A DNA stretch of 64,000 bases from Bog-756 sp963833585 (GTDB lineage Bacteria; Actinomycetota; Acidimicrobiia; Acidimicrobiales; RAAP-2). The stretch covers positions 1,238,208 through 1,302,207 of the forward strand of contig CAWHYF010000005.1 of NCBI GenBank assembly GCA_963833585.1, read 5' to 3'. Shown piece by piece: positions 16,771 to 25,516 of this stretch (its first letter is position 1; each line of letters starts with the position of its first letter). Made by a program: the position numbers and the translations under genes. The notes beneath the pieces were generated by a model. That model did no database searches and was not told the DNA's origin. It was given only the letters and a program-made list of their open reading frames with translations.

Positions 16771-17652
16771 TTGAGCCTGGCCCTCACCTTCGGCGCCTAC
16801 GCCATCGGCGCACTGACCGGTCTGGTGGTCCACCGTGGTGGGCCCCGGCTGCGCCGGGGCTGGCCGATCTATCTCCGGATGCAACTGGTGGCCACCGCGG
16901 CGCTGCTGGGACTGTTCTCGGCCTGGCGCCTGACCGCACCTCGCCAGATCGTGGCCCCCATCGTCATCGCCGGCGTGGGAGGCGTGCTGTTGGGGGTGGC
17001 GTTCCTGGTGCGCGGAGGACGGACCACCGGTCAGTCCCAGCTGGAGGGATGGGCCGCCTTCCCCAACTCCACCTTCTGGGTCCTCCCCATCGGTGGGGCG
17101 CTGGTGGGGCCGTCAGCCAGCCTGATCGCGGCGCTGACCAACGCGGTGTATGCCGTGCCCAACGCGGTGTGCATCCACCTGATGCGCAGGGAGGCCCCGT
17201 TTCCCCAGCGGCACTCCACCAGCTGGCTCGACCAGTCGATGCTGGTGGCGGTGGCGGTGGGGCTGCTGCTGCATCTGAGCGGGCCGGCGCCGTCGGCTTC
17301 CCACTGGGTGCTGGTCATCGCCGGACCCCTGCTGGCCTTCGTCGGCGCCGCGCTGTACACCGGTTCGGTGTTCCATCCCCACAACGCCTCGGTGGTCCCG
17401 ACCCCTGACGACCGCCACCGGTGGCTGCTCCTCACCTCCATCCGGGTGGTCTACCTGGGGGCGATCGCCGTCCTCACCGGCTCGACGGCGGTGGCGGTCA
17501 TCGCCGTGCTCTCGGCCCTCGGGCCGCCGGCGTTCAATCCGCCCCAGCAGGCCGTCCTGTACGGCTACCGCTCCGGACTGGTGATGATCGGCGTGCGGTG
17601 GGGCTGGTTCTTCCTGCCGGTGGGCCTGGTGTTGGCTCTCCTGATCCGCTAG
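16771..17652 (+). CDS. Integral membrane protein, possibly AEC (auxin efflux carrier-like) transporter
   Basis: The protein has about 293 residues, dominated by eight to ten hydrophobic stretches. There is no ATG near the start; TTG 16771 just before LALTFGAYAIGALTG is my choice. AFPNSTFWVLPIGGALVGP and the general layout of two five-helix halves recall AEC-family permeases, which export organic anions or auxin-like acids. The match is by feel, not by a diagnostic motif. It starts 44 bases after the broken DksA-like gene. Confidence 0.6.
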   Translation: MSLALTFGAYAIGALTGLVVHRGGPRLRRGWPIYLRMQLVATAALLGLFSAWRLTAPRQIVAPIVIAGVGGVLLGVAFLVRGGRTTGQSQLEGWAAFPNSTFWVLPIGGALVGPSASLIAALTNAVYAVPNAVCIHLMRREAPFPQRHSTSWLDQSMLVAVAVGLLLHLSGPAPSASHWVLVIAGPLLAFVGAALYTGSVFHPHNASVVPTPDDRHRWLLLTSIRVVYLGAIAVLTGSTAVAVIAVLSALGPPAFNPPQQAVLYGYRSGLVMIGVRWGWFFLPVGLVLALLIR

Positions 17653-17764
17653 GCGGGACGCCTTCATCGCCCTGGGGCGCCCATGACCACTCCGACGCCA
17701 TCGAGGTGGCTTTCGACATCCGACCCTGACCTCTCGATCTCCCTCGCCTCCTGGCCGGGCGGTC

Positions 17765-18220
17765 TCAGGCCGTCAGCCGCTCGGTGATGTGCTGGAGTTC
17801 GATCATCAGGGGGATCAGGAACCCGATGTAAGCGTTGGTCAGGGTGTAGTCCGAGGTGGATCCGTGAGTGACCATCTCGTCGAGGTCGATGATGGTGACC
17901 CGGTCGTCCTTTTCCCGGTAGGCCTTGGCCCGGTCCAGGATGGCCACCAGCTCGTCGCGTGAGGCGACCTCCAGTCCGAAATGGTCCAGGCGAGGGGCAC
18001 GGAGGAATTCCCCCGAGGCGGGGAGCAGGTACAGGAACTGGCGCAGCTCGCCGGTGTAGAGGATGAGGGGATTCCCCGACTCGGTCCTGTTGTCCCCTTC
18101 CACCCAGCCGAACACCTCGCCGAAGAAGTCGAGCAGCGCGGCGCGGCCGGCGTCGTCGAGGATCTGGGCATCCACGCTGATGGCCAGGTGGTTGAGGACC
18201 GGGCGCACGGGATCGGGCAT
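17765..18220 (-). CDS. VOC-family (glyoxalase/bleomycin-resistance fold) protein
   Basis: The protein has 151 residues. It begins VLNHLAISVDA with LLDFFGEVFGW and later APRLDHFGLEVASRDELVAILDRAK, the paired beta-alpha-beta-beta-beta layout of VOC proteins. Metal ligands are plausible at the two histidines (NHLAI, DHFGL), but the reaction is unknown. It lies two bases after the stop of the alcohol dehydrogenase and is surely co-transcribed with it. A role with that enzyme, such as isomerising or detoxifying a small carbonyl compound, is inference. Confidence 0.82.
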   Translation of the reverse strand: MPDPVRPVLNHLAISVDAQILDDAGRAALLDFFGEVFGWVEGDNRTESGNPLILYTGELRQFLYLLPASGEFLRAPRLDHFGLEVASRDELVAILDRAKAYREKDDRVTIIDLDEMVTHGSTSDYTLTNAYIGFLIPLMIELQHITERLTA

Positions 18221-18222
18221 GG

Positions 18223-19266
18223 TCAGGACGCCTCCGGGTTGACGAGCACCTTGGCAGGCACCTCACCCCTCGACAGCTGCACCATGGCCGCCATCACCCC
18301 GTCGAGGGGCACATCGTCGGCCTCGATCAGCAGGTCGACGGGCAACGCCCCGGCGGTCAGGAGGTCGACGGCGGGCTGAAACCCTGCGGCGCTGTAGTTG
18401 TACGCCCCCACCACCTCGAGCTCGAGGATGATCATCCGGTTGTGGTTCACCGGCACCGGCACCGGTCCGGTGCCGACGAAGACCAGCGTCCCGGCTCGGT
18501 CCAGCACGCCGAGGGCGGCTTCCCCGGCGGACGGGCGGCCTGAACACTCGAACGCCACATCGACCGGATCGGCCACCACCCCCGCGGCCGGGGGCTCGGC
18601 CAGCTCCTCGGGCCGGACGGTGCGGGAGGCGCCGACCGCCATGGCCCGCTCCCGACGAATCGCCGATGGCTCGCTCACGGTGATGTCCCCGATCCCCTGG
18701 GCCACGAGGACCGAGACGATGAGAAGGCCGACCGGCCCGCCCCCGGTGACCAAGACCCGGTCGCCGGGCCCGACCCCGGCCAGCTCCACGGCGTGCAGGG
18801 CGATGGCCGTCGGCTCGGCCAGGGCGGCAGTCCGCATGTCCAAGGAGTCGGGGACGGGGAGGGTGCTCGCCGCCGGCACCACCAAGTACCGGGCGAAGGC
18901 GCCCCGCATGTCCCGCATGTCCGAGGTCGCCCGCCGCAGGCAGACCGACGGACGGCCACGGCGGCAGGGCCGGCAGGTCCCGCAGCCCGGGGACGAGTTG
19001 GAGACGACCCGGTCTCCCGGGGAGCGCTCCGATCCGACCTGGCTGCCGCTCACGACGATCCCTGACCACTCGTGTCCCAGGATGGCGCCTGGTCTGGCGT
19101 ACCGCTCCAACACCAGGTGGAGGTCGGAGCCGCAGATCCCGCAGGCGGTCACCTCGACCAGCACCTCACCGGGGCCGGGCTCGGGCACCGGCACCCGGTC
19201 CACCTCGATCCGACCATCGCCCCGGTAGATCGCCGCGTTCATCAGATCAGATGGCACGGCGGTCAT
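18223..19266 (-). CDS. Zinc-dependent alcohol dehydrogenase (MDR family, threonine/sorbitol dehydrogenase-like)
   Basis: The protein has 347 residues. Catalytic zinc ligands are seen in ACGICGSDLH and GHEWSG. The structural zinc set is CGTCRPCRRGRPSVC, and the cofactor motif is VLVTGGGPVGLLIVSV. The family oxidises secondary alcohols or polyols with NAD(P). The start may be M1 at 19266 or the internal ATG before NAAIYRGDG. It is the first gene of a two-gene unit with a VOC protein. The substrate is unknown. Confidence 0.9.
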   Translation of the reverse strand: MTAVPSDLMNAAIYRGDGRIEVDRVPVPEPGPGEVLVEVTACGICGSDLHLVLERYARPGAILGHEWSGIVVSGSQVGSERSPGDRVVSNSSPGCGTCRPCRRGRPSVCLRRATSDMRDMRGAFARYLVVPAASTLPVPDSLDMRTAALAEPTAIALHAVELAGVGPGDRVLVTGGGPVGLLIVSVLVAQGIGDITVSEPSAIRRERAMAVGASRTVRPEELAEPPAAGVVADPVDVAFECSGRPSAGEAALGVLDRAGTLVFVGTGPVPVPVNHNRMIILELEVVGAYNYSAAGFQPAVDLLTAGALPVDLLIEADDVPLDGVMAAMVQLSRGEVPAKVLVNPEAS

Positions 19267-19366
19267 GGTAGGGCACCGTGGCCGGGCACGGCACCCGCAC
19301 GGCCGCTGCTACGCCCGGAGCGGTCCCCCGGACCTCCCTGAACCTTGAGCCCGGGGGGACGGGTCG

Positions 19367-19806
19367 TCAGAAGACGTGGTTGACGGCCTTGGTCACGCGT
19401 GCCGGCAGCGCGGTCTTGATGGCGGTGGCCTGGGCCGGGGTCAGCTTGTGATTGGTCAGGGCCGTGTCGATGCGGGTATCGGCCGCGCCGACGAGGGCGT
19501 TGACCACACTCTGCGCACCCACCCCGTGCTCGCCGGCCACCTCGGCCACCGACTTGCCCGTCTTCAACTCGGCCACCAGGGCCTGGGGGGTCACGCCGAT
19601 GGTCTTGGCGCTGATGGCCACGGCCGCGGCGCGGATCTTGCGCCGGTGAGCCCGGATCCAGCTCCTGAGGGCGTGGTGACCCGTCTTGGCGGTGGCGGTG
19701 GCGCGGGGGCGGTGGGTGGCGCGGCCGCCGACGCGGCACCGGCCGTCCCGGCGCCAATCAGCACGGCACCGGCGAGAACGGCGGGGGCGATGCACTTCCT
19801 CAACAC
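19367..19806 (-). pseudogene. Small secreted protein with ISAKTIG / LTPAQA helical repeats, frameshifted
   Basis: The GTG start at 19806 has AAGGAG eight bases upstream. The first frame encodes a signal peptide (LRKCIAPAVLAGAVLIGAG..ASAAAPP) and a Pro/Ala stretch. The mature part, SWIRAHRRKIRAAAVAISAK and later GVTPQALVAELKTGKSVAEVA, GAQSVVNALV and KLTPAQATAIKTALP, is in another frame ending at 19367. The two join inside a CCACCG-like repeat tract near 19690-19730, a place prone to slippage. An intact version would be about 145 residues and secreted. Its function is unknown. Confidence 0.65.
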
Positions 19807-20247
19807 GATCTGGACTCCTTCTGGGGGACTGTCGGGCGATTGTGGCATCCCAACCTTGGAAATCTGTGCAGAAAGTGTGAGGATTCTGTGAGCACGGGAC
19901 CGACAGCCCCTCGGTTAAGGTCGAGGTCGGGCCTTGCCGACCAGGGGCGGGACCACTGCCACGAGCCCAATCGCCGGCCATCGGGCGTCGGGTGGGGGGT
20001 ACCCCTGTGGAGGACGGCGAGGAGTGCGGAGCGAACCCAGCGGACCACCTGCGTAAGGTACTTCCACACATCCGAGACCAGGAAGACCTCACCACCGCGC
20101 CGGACGTGGTTGCCCCACCACGTCCGGCGTCTCCATTCCGTGCCGGTGGCCCTGATCGGGGACAATCCCCCGAGGGGCTCCTCCACCAGGGGCGACCGAT
20201 CCGGCAGCCGCGGTGGCACGTCGGTCCCAGCCAACGAAAGCCCGTCC

Positions 20248-20910
20248 ATGGATCCACTCGAACTCGCCAAGGAGCTGGCTACCGAGCTCGACGCCCTGGA
20301 TCGCCGCCGACCGTCCACGGTTGCCATCGACGGCCCCGACGGATCCGGGACGGCGGTCGTGGCCGATCGGTTGGCTGCGGCGATCCGAACCCGGGGCCGC
20401 ACCGTGGTCCGGCTCCATAGCCACGAGTTCCTCCGCCCCCGCCGGATCCGGGATCGGAGGGGCAACGACTCGCCCGAGGGGTTCCTGGAGGACACCGTCG
20501 ACGTCGCCGCCATCCGACAGCTGGTCCTCGAGCCGCTGGCTCGGGGGGAGCGGCGGATCATCCCGAAGATCCACGATCCGGGACCTGACGCCCCGGTGGA
20601 TCCCCACTTCGAGGAGGTACCGGACGACGCCGTGGTCATCATGGAGGGGCAACTCCTGCTCCGGAAAGGAATACGGGAAGACTGGAGCCTCCGGGTGGAA
20701 CTCACCATCAGCGAGGAGGAGCGCCTACGCCGGGTCGGCCAGGGACTCCCCGCGAGCCAGGTACCAGCCGAGGGTGCGGAATCCGACCGCAACCACCGGC
20801 GGGCCCGGGGGTTCGCCCTCTACCTGGAGCGGGACGATCCGGTGGCGGCGGCCGACATCGTCATCGATACGACGAACCCCGAGCGGCCGGTGCCGATCCG
20901 GTGGCCATGA
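20248..20910 (+). CDS. Uridine kinase-like P-loop protein with an altered Walker A motif
   Basis: The protein has 220 residues. The N-terminal VAIDGPDGSGTAVVADRLAAAI has the layout of uridine kinase/phosphoribulokinase-like proteins, but the Walker A lysine and serine/threonine (normally GSGK[ST]) are replaced by GSGTA at residues 32-36. Further marks are FLEDTVDVAAIRQLVLEPL, VVIMEGQLLLRKGIREDW and RDDPVAAADIVIDTTNP, matching the rest of the family. It may be catalytically dead or use another substrate-binding mode. It stands alone; downstream lie hairpin repeats that may end transcription. Confidence 0.75.
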   Translation: MDPLELAKELATELDALDRRRPSTVAIDGPDGSGTAVVADRLAAAIRTRGRTVVRLHSHEFLRPRRIRDRRGNDSPEGFLEDTVDVAAIRQLVLEPLARGERRIIPKIHDPGPDAPVDPHFEEVPDDAVVIMEGQLLLRKGIREDWSLRVELTISEEERLRRVGQGLPASQVPAEGAESDRNHRRARGFALYLERDDPVAAADIVIDTTNPERPVPIRWP

Positions 20911-20920
20911 CCTCCGGACC

Positions 20921-21060
20921 TGGCGACCCCGGGGCAGGGGCTCCGCCTGCCCCTGCCCGGAGAGCTTGTCCGCGCTGGCGACCCCGGGGCAGGGGCCCGC
21001 CGCCCGCGAGACGTCCGCTGGCGACCTCGGGGCAGGGGCTCCGCCTGCCCCTGCCTGGAG
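20921..21060 (+). repeat. Three copies of a TGGCGACC(C/T)CGGGGCAGGGG element with hairpins
   Basis: Copies start at 20921, 20976 and 21019. The first and third contain GGGGCAGG, a seven-base loop and CCTGCCCC, a strong 8-bp hairpin, and end in CCTGCC(C/T)GGAG. The second is truncated after GGGGCAGGGG. They lie just after the uridine kinase-like gene and before a convergent 56-codon gene, so they may act as terminators. They look like a small interspersed repeat family that has multiplied in place. No other copy was noticed in the window. Confidence 0.7.
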
Positions 21061-21115
21061 GATTCGGGCGACGTGGTCGGGCGGCCTCGGGCCGCCTCCC
21101 ACGCCACGAATTCGA

Positions 21116-21286
21116 TCAGATCGTCTCGACCCTGGCGGCGGTGACCCTGGCCATCCGGTAGGCGACCTGGGTGTTCGACGACCCCTTGTGGTCGAGTGAG
21201 GTGGTCCCGGCGAAGAGGGAGTGGCCGACGGAGCCGAGCCCCATCCCGGGGACTGCGTCTTCGATTCTGAGACGGATGTTGGTCAC
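21116..21286 (-). CDS. Hypothetical 56-residue protein with strong ribosome binding site
   Basis: GTG at 21286 is preceded by GAGGAGG five bases upstream, a near-perfect site, and the frame runs 56 codons to 21116. The sequence begins VTNIRLRIEDAVPGMGLGSVG and ends VAYRMARVTAARVETI. It has no signal peptide, transmembrane segment, cysteines or known domain. It is divergent from the Crp-type regulator at 21464 across about 180 bases, so it could share control with it. The strong initiation site is the main evidence for a real gene. Confidence 0.55.
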   Translation of the reverse strand: MTNIRLRIEDAVPGMGLGSVGHSLFAGTTSLDHKGSSNTQVAYRMARVTAARVETI

Positions 21287-21463
21287 AATGACCTCCTCGG
21301 TGGGTACTGGTAGGACAAATCCATTGTGCGCCCCGACGGGCAGCCGGTCTGTCAGCCGGATGACACTGTCAGCGTCAAGGTGCCGACAGAGGGGCGGCCC
21401 GGGCTCGACCCTGGGTAGGATCCCCTGGGTTTCCGGACGGCAACGGGGCAAGGAGGATCAGCG

Positions 21464-22114
21464 GTGGAGTGGCGACTGTTGAGCTCGTTGACCGAGGCTG
21501 ACCGGAGGGCGCTGCTCTCTCGGTGCCGACGGCAGCGGTTCCCCAAGGGCGGATTCGTCTTCCACGAGGGTGACACCGGAGACAGTGCCCACCTCATCGA
21601 GAGCGGCACGGTGGCAGTGCGGGTGACCGGACCGTCGGGCGACCTGGTCACCCTCGATGTCCTGCGGCCCGGGGATGTATTCGGCGAGCAGGCGCTCATC
21701 GACGAAGGATCGGTGCGATCAGCGACGGTGGTGGCCCTGGAACGGACTGAGACCATGCGCTTCCACCGGGTGGAATTCGAGGAGTTGTGGAAGAACCATC
21801 CCGACGTCGCCATGGTGGTGGCCAAGATGCTCGACGCCCGGTTGCGTGCGACCTCACAAGCTCTTCTGGAGGCCCTCTACCTCCCGGCGGAGACCAGGGT
21901 CATGCGTCGGCTGCACTACCTCGCCGAGATCTACGTCCACCACGCGTCACATTCGATCCCGCTGACCCAGGACGACCTGGCCTCGATGGCCGGCACCACC
22001 CGGCAGACGGTGAATCGGGTGCTGGGCCAGGCCAAGGACGACGGGCTCCTCACGCTGTCTCGGGGACGGATCGTGATTGACGACCCCGAGCGGGTGGCCC
22101 GGAGGGCACGTTGA
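21464..22114 (+). CDS. Crp/Fnr-family transcriptional regulator
   Basis: The protein has 216 residues from GTG 21464 with AAGGAGGATC ahead. A cyclic-nucleotide-binding domain (about 15-125: GGFVFHEGDTGDSAHLIESG, GDVFGEQALIDEG) is joined to a winged HTH (about 145-205: IPLTQDDLASMAGTTRQTVNRVLGQ). No Fnr-type cysteine cluster is present. The phosphate-binding arginine/serine pair is not clear (FGEQALIDEGSVRSATV), so binding of cAMP is uncertain. The stop lies 85 bases before the MBL-fold gene, which may be its target. Confidence 0.92.
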   Translation: MEWRLLSSLTEADRRALLSRCRRQRFPKGGFVFHEGDTGDSAHLIESGTVAVRVTGPSGDLVTLDVLRPGDVFGEQALIDEGSVRSATVVALERTETMRFHRVEFEELWKNHPDVAMVVAKMLDARLRATSQALLEALYLPAETRVMRRLHYLAEIYVHHASHSIPLTQDDLASMAGTTRQTVNRVLGQAKDDGLLTLSRGRIVIDDPERVARRAR

Positions 22115-22199
22115 TGCCCGGGGCCGCCCAGAACCCACGGGATCGGTGTCGTTCCACGGGCCGGCTCGTTCTGGGCGGGCTCGCCACCGGTCGGGGCTC

Positions 22200-23162
22200 G
22201 TGACGACTCCCTACACCACCGGTCTGCACCAGGTGGCCGAGGGGGTGCATGCCTACCTCCAGCCGGACGGAGGATGGGGGTGGAGCAATGCCGGCCTCGT
22301 CGAAGGCGACGGCGCCTGCGTCCTCGTCGACACTCTCTTTGACCTGCCGCTCACCCGCCGGATGCTCGAGGCCATGGAAGTGGTCACCGCGTCGCGACCG
22401 ATCCGCACGGTGGTCAATACCCACGCCAATGGTGACCACTGCTATGGGAACCAGCTCGTGGCCGCGCCCGGGGTGGAGATCGTGGCGTCCTCGGCCGCCG
22501 CCGTCGAGATGGACGACGTCCCGCCCCGGGCGCTGGCTGCCCTGATGGACCTGGCAGAGCGGCTGCCGCCGGAGACGGGACGATACATCCGCCAGGCGTT
22601 CGGGGTCTTCGACTTCGTTGACATCGAGCTGACCCCACCGACAAGGACGTTCTCGGGACTCGACCGGATCGATATCGGCGCCGGGCGGACCGTCGACCTG
22701 ATCGAGGTCGGGCCGGCCCATACGGAGGGGGACGTCATCGCCTGGGTGCCGGACCGGGGTGTGGTCTTCGCCGGGGACATCCTGTTCATCGGAGGCACCC
22801 CGATCATGTGGACCGGGCCGGTGGACCGGTGGATCGAGGCGTGCGAGCGGATCGTGGCGTTGGACCCGTCGGTCATCGTTCCCGGCCACGGGCCGCTGAC
22901 CGACGCCGCAGGCGTCCGAGCAGTGGCGGAGTACCTGCGCGTCGTGGACGAGGGGACCCGCCACCGTCACTCGGCGGGTATGACGTCGGTCGAGGCAGCC
23001 TTCGACCTGCACCGGGAGCTGAGTGGCACGCCGTTCGGGTCGTGGCGGAACCAGGAGCGACTGGCCATCAACGTCGAAACCATCTGGACCGTCCTCGAGC
23101 CCGGGTACCTGCGTCCGTCATTCCCCGAGCTGTTCGGTCGGATGGCCTCCCTGGCCCGGTAG
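22200..23162 (+). CDS. MBL-fold metallo-hydrolase
   Basis: The protein has 320 residues from GTG 22200; the upstream in-frame stretch looks non-coding. The metal-binding signature is NTHANGDHCYGN (residues 73-84), with Asn in place of the second His of HxHxDH, as in a known subfamily. Other ligands are seen in GPAHTEGDV and the distal VPGHGPLTD, plus the aspartate in FAGDILFIGG. Such enzymes hydrolyse esters, lactones or thioesters. The gene follows a Crp-type regulator in the same direction. The substrate cannot be stated. Confidence 0.88.
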   Translation: MTTPYTTGLHQVAEGVHAYLQPDGGWGWSNAGLVEGDGACVLVDTLFDLPLTRRMLEAMEVVTASRPIRTVVNTHANGDHCYGNQLVAAPGVEIVASSAAAVEMDDVPPRALAALMDLAERLPPETGRYIRQAFGVFDFVDIELTPPTRTFSGLDRIDIGAGRTVDLIEVGPAHTEGDVIAWVPDRGVVFAGDILFIGGTPIMWTGPVDRWIEACERIVALDPSVIVPGHGPLTDAAGVRAVAEYLRVVDEGTRHRHSAGMTSVEAAFDLHRELSGTPFGSWRNQERLAINVETIWTVLEPGYLRPSFPELFGRMASLAR

Positions 23163-23167
23163 CAGCG

Positions 23168-23431
23168 GTGCCACCTCGGGGGTTCGATCTGGTGATCGGA
23201 GGCGACGCCGTGAGGATCACCGGCCCCACCAGGGTGTCCACGCCCGCCGGGGCATGGGGTGGGGGGTTGGCCGGTTCGAGTCGACGAGACGGGTCGGGCA
23301 CTACCGCCGAGTGCAGCGTCCCGTCAGCCGAAACTCCCCCGTGGACGGTCTATCGGATCGCGGTGCGCCGGTCGAGGGCGGTCGCAACCATCGAGCCGGG
23401 GGGCGCCACCCGGTGGCCGTTCCACCGGTAG
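23168..23431 (+). CDS. Possible 87-residue protein of unknown function
   Basis: GTG 23168 follows the MBL gene by five bases and opens a frame of 88 codons including LVIGGDAVRITGPTRVSTPAG and TVYRIAVRRSRAVATIEPGG. The codon pattern is acceptable, but no ribosome site or known domain is visible. It is listed because it is otherwise the only content of the roughly 320 bases between the MBL gene and the pentapeptide-repeat gene. It may be only a chance open frame. Confidence 0.25.
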   Translation: MPPRGFDLVIGGDAVRITGPTRVSTPAGAWGGGLAGSSRRDGSGTTAECSVPSAETPPWTVYRIAVRRSRAVATIEPGGATRWPFHR

Positions 23432-23586
23432 GCCGAAGGAGACCCCAACGGACCCGAGGGTGGGACCGATACCCTTTGCCCCGTGAGTGACCGACGAGTC
23501 GTCGCACGTGCCTCCCCCGGGTCGCCAACGGACTCGAACGGATCAGCGCGGGACGGCTGGGAGAGGACCTCGACCTCGTTTCTGAG

Positions 23587-24153
23587 GTGCAGCTGATCGG
23601 CGAATTCGTGGCGGCGACCTGTCGGGCGGGATCCATCGAGGCCAGCCGGATCTCCGACGCGCGGCTCACCGGAAGTGCGTTCACCGACTGGCGCCTCACC
23701 GACGTGGTCATCATCAACTCGGACCTGTCGGGGGCCGATCTCGACGGATCGACGCTGACCAGGGTGGAGATCAGGGATTGTCGACTGTCCGGGGCGAACC
23801 TGGCCCGAAGCCGCCTCCGGGATGTCGCCTTCGTCGACTGTCGCCTCGACGGGGTCAACTTCCGGATGTCGGAGGCGGTCGCAACCCTCTTCCAAGATGT
23901 CGACCTCACCGGCTGCGACTTCTACGCCTCCCGACTACCAGGAGCGCGTTTTGACGGCTGTGACATGACTGGCGCCGACATCACCAAGGCGGACCTGGCC
24001 GGGTCCATATTCCATCACTCCTCCCTCGTCGGACTGAAGGGTTGGGCTGCCCTCGCCGGTGCGGTCATCGACACCCCCCAGATCATGCCGGTGGCCCTTG
24101 GGCTGCTGACGGCCCTGGCCATCACGGTCGACGACGACCCACCAGCGGCCTGA
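23587..24153 (+). CDS. Pentapeptide-repeat protein; N-terminal part displaced by a frameshift
   Basis: The protein has 188 residues from GTG 23587. Repeats of A(D/N)LxxSxL type run through most of it: SDLSGADLDGSTL, CRLSGANLARSRL, CDMTGADITKADL. They form a right-handed quadrilateral beta helix; some relatives bind DNA gyrase or sit at membranes. The natural N-terminus seems to begin at GTG 23483 (VSDRRVVARASP) in another frame. Restoring one C in the CCCCC run at about 23515-23519 would join it to RVANGLERISAGRLGEDLDLV, giving about 223 residues. The gene ends one base before the YkgJ gene, and the two are probably co-transcribed. Confidence 0.8.
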   Translation: MQLIGEFVAATCRAGSIEASRISDARLTGSAFTDWRLTDVVIINSDLSGADLDGSTLTRVEIRDCRLSGANLARSRLRDVAFVDCRLDGVNFRMSEAVATLFQDVDLTGCDFYASRLPGARFDGCDMTGADITKADLAGSIFHHSSLVGLKGWAALAGAVIDTPQIMPVALGLLTALAITVDDDPPAA

Positions 24154-24154
24154 C

Positions 24155-24829
24155 ATGAACGGAGCACCGCCAGCCCGGGGGGCCGCCGAGGGCCCTGGCT
24201 CGACCCAGGGGACCCTGGACGCCGGTGAGTTCTCGAGTTGGCTGTCGTCGATCAGCGACGCCCTGGCCGGGGGACACGGATCCCAAGTACCGTGCGGCGG
24301 GTGCACGGCCTGTTGTTCGTCATCGCAGTTCGTCCACATCGAACCGGACGAGGCGGACACTTTGGACCATGTGCCGGACGAACTCCTGTTTCCCGCACCG
24401 GGCTTGCCCGATGGGCACGTCCTGATGGGCTATGACGAGAACGGCCGCTGCCCGATGCTCGTCGACGAGCGATGTTCGATCTACGACCACCGGCCACGGA
24501 CCTGCCGGGTCTATGACTGTCGAGTCTTCGCAGCCACTGGGGTCAGTTTCCCGGGGGCGGCCAACGACCCCGTCGCCCGGCAGGTCGGTCGCTGGCGCTT
24601 CACCTTCACTTCCGAGGGGGACCGCAGGGAGTACCGGTCGGTGAGGGACGCCGGAGAGTTCCTGGCTGAGCACGCTCCGGAGCTGGAGGCCGAGTTCGGG
24701 CCGCTCACCCCGGGCCAGAGGGCCATTCTCTCCATCGGGATCCACGGGTCTTTCCTCGGGGGCGCCAGGCAAGGAGAACCCGCCACTCTCAGTGCGGTGC
24801 GGGTCGCGATCAGGAAGCGGGTCGGCTGA
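24155..24829 (+). CDS. YkgJ-family cysteine-cluster protein
   Basis: The protein has 224 residues. The family cluster is complete: PCGGCTACC (C47, C50, C53, C54) and later GRCPML (C99), ERCSIYDHRPRTCRVYDC (C107, C117, C122). This is the CxxCxxCC plus C-terminal pattern thought to bind a zinc or iron-sulfur centre. Its role is not established. The start ATG at 24155 follows the pentapeptide stop by one base, indicating coupling. The C-terminal 80 residues carry no cysteines and no domain that I recognise. Confidence 0.9.
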   Translation: MNGAPPARGAAEGPGSTQGTLDAGEFSSWLSSISDALAGGHGSQVPCGGCTACCSSSQFVHIEPDEADTLDHVPDELLFPAPGLPDGHVLMGYDENGRCPMLVDERCSIYDHRPRTCRVYDCRVFAATGVSFPGAANDPVARQVGRWRFTFTSEGDRREYRSVRDAGEFLAEHAPELEAEFGPLTPGQRAILSIGIHGSFLGGARQGEPATLSAVRVAIRKRVG

Positions 24830-24844
24830 ACGGCGTCTCCGTTC
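24828..24844. terminator. Hairpin spanning two convergent stop codons
   Basis: GAACGG (24828-24833), loop CGTCT and CCGTTC (24839-24844) form a 6-bp stem overlapping the stops of the YkgJ gene and the convergent acetyltransferase gene. It is a compact candidate for bidirectional termination, without a T-tract. Confidence 0.4.
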
Positions 24845-25301
24845 ACCGTCCTCCGGTCGGCCTTCGCATCCGGAGTGCCGGGTAGAAGTCGGTGTCGACG
24901 GTCCCGACGCCCACGAATCCCATGTACTCGTAGAAGTCCATGGCGTGGGGATTGGCCGTGACTTCCAGCCGGGCGACGCCCGAAGCCCGCAGCCGCTCCG
25001 ATGCATCGAGCACCAGCGCAGCTCCGATGCCCTGCCGCATCCAGTCCGGATCCACGAAGAGGTCCTCGAGCTCTGCCGTCTCCCCCGAGATCAAGCAGGT
25101 GGCGAAGCCGATCACCCGGTCGTGCCGGTCGACCGCGACCCGCATCCGACCCTCGTCCGGCCCACGGTCCGAGACCACCAGGGCTTCGGGGTGGTCCTGG
25201 AGCAGGGCGCGATCTCGCTCGTTCCAGAGCGACGCCCTTCGGAAGACCTGCTCGACGACGGTCATGTCCGCTGGCCGGAAGTCACGGATGACGATGGTCA
25301 T
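24843..25301 (-). CDS. GNAT-family N-acetyltransferase
   Basis: The protein has 152 residues from ATG 25301. The acetyl-CoA binding motif is clear in LEDLFVDPDWMRQGIGAALVLDA, followed by LEVTANPHAMDFYEYMGFVGVG, the standard end of the GNAT fold. It would acetylate an amino group of a small molecule or protein. The partner is unknown. It converges with the YkgJ gene, with stops overlapping by a terminator-like hairpin. Confidence 0.9.
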   Translation of the reverse strand: MTIVIRDFRPADMTVVEQVFRRASLWNERDRALLQDHPEALVVSDRGPDEGRMRVAVDRHDRVIGFATCLISGETAELEDLFVDPDWMRQGIGAALVLDASERLRASGVARLEVTANPHAMDFYEYMGFVGVGTVDTDFYPALRMRRPTGGR

Positions 25302-25516
25302 GGGTGCCAGTCTGGTCGAAGGCTGGGAGCCATCGGAGGCACTATCGAGAACCACCGCACCGCAAGTCGACGGCCGACAAGCCGGCGATGACTTTGCCTG
25401 CCGCACTTCGTCCTACCCTGGACAGCCGAGGAGACGCGACCGGGGAGGCACGCGCCGAGCACGGATCTCCCCACCGCCAGTCGGGGCATCTCCCCATCCC
25501 ATCGAAAGGACACAGT

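Noticed and set aside
24828..24844. Possible riboswitch or regulatory RNA
   Set aside because: Only a simple hairpin between convergent stops; termination explains it better.
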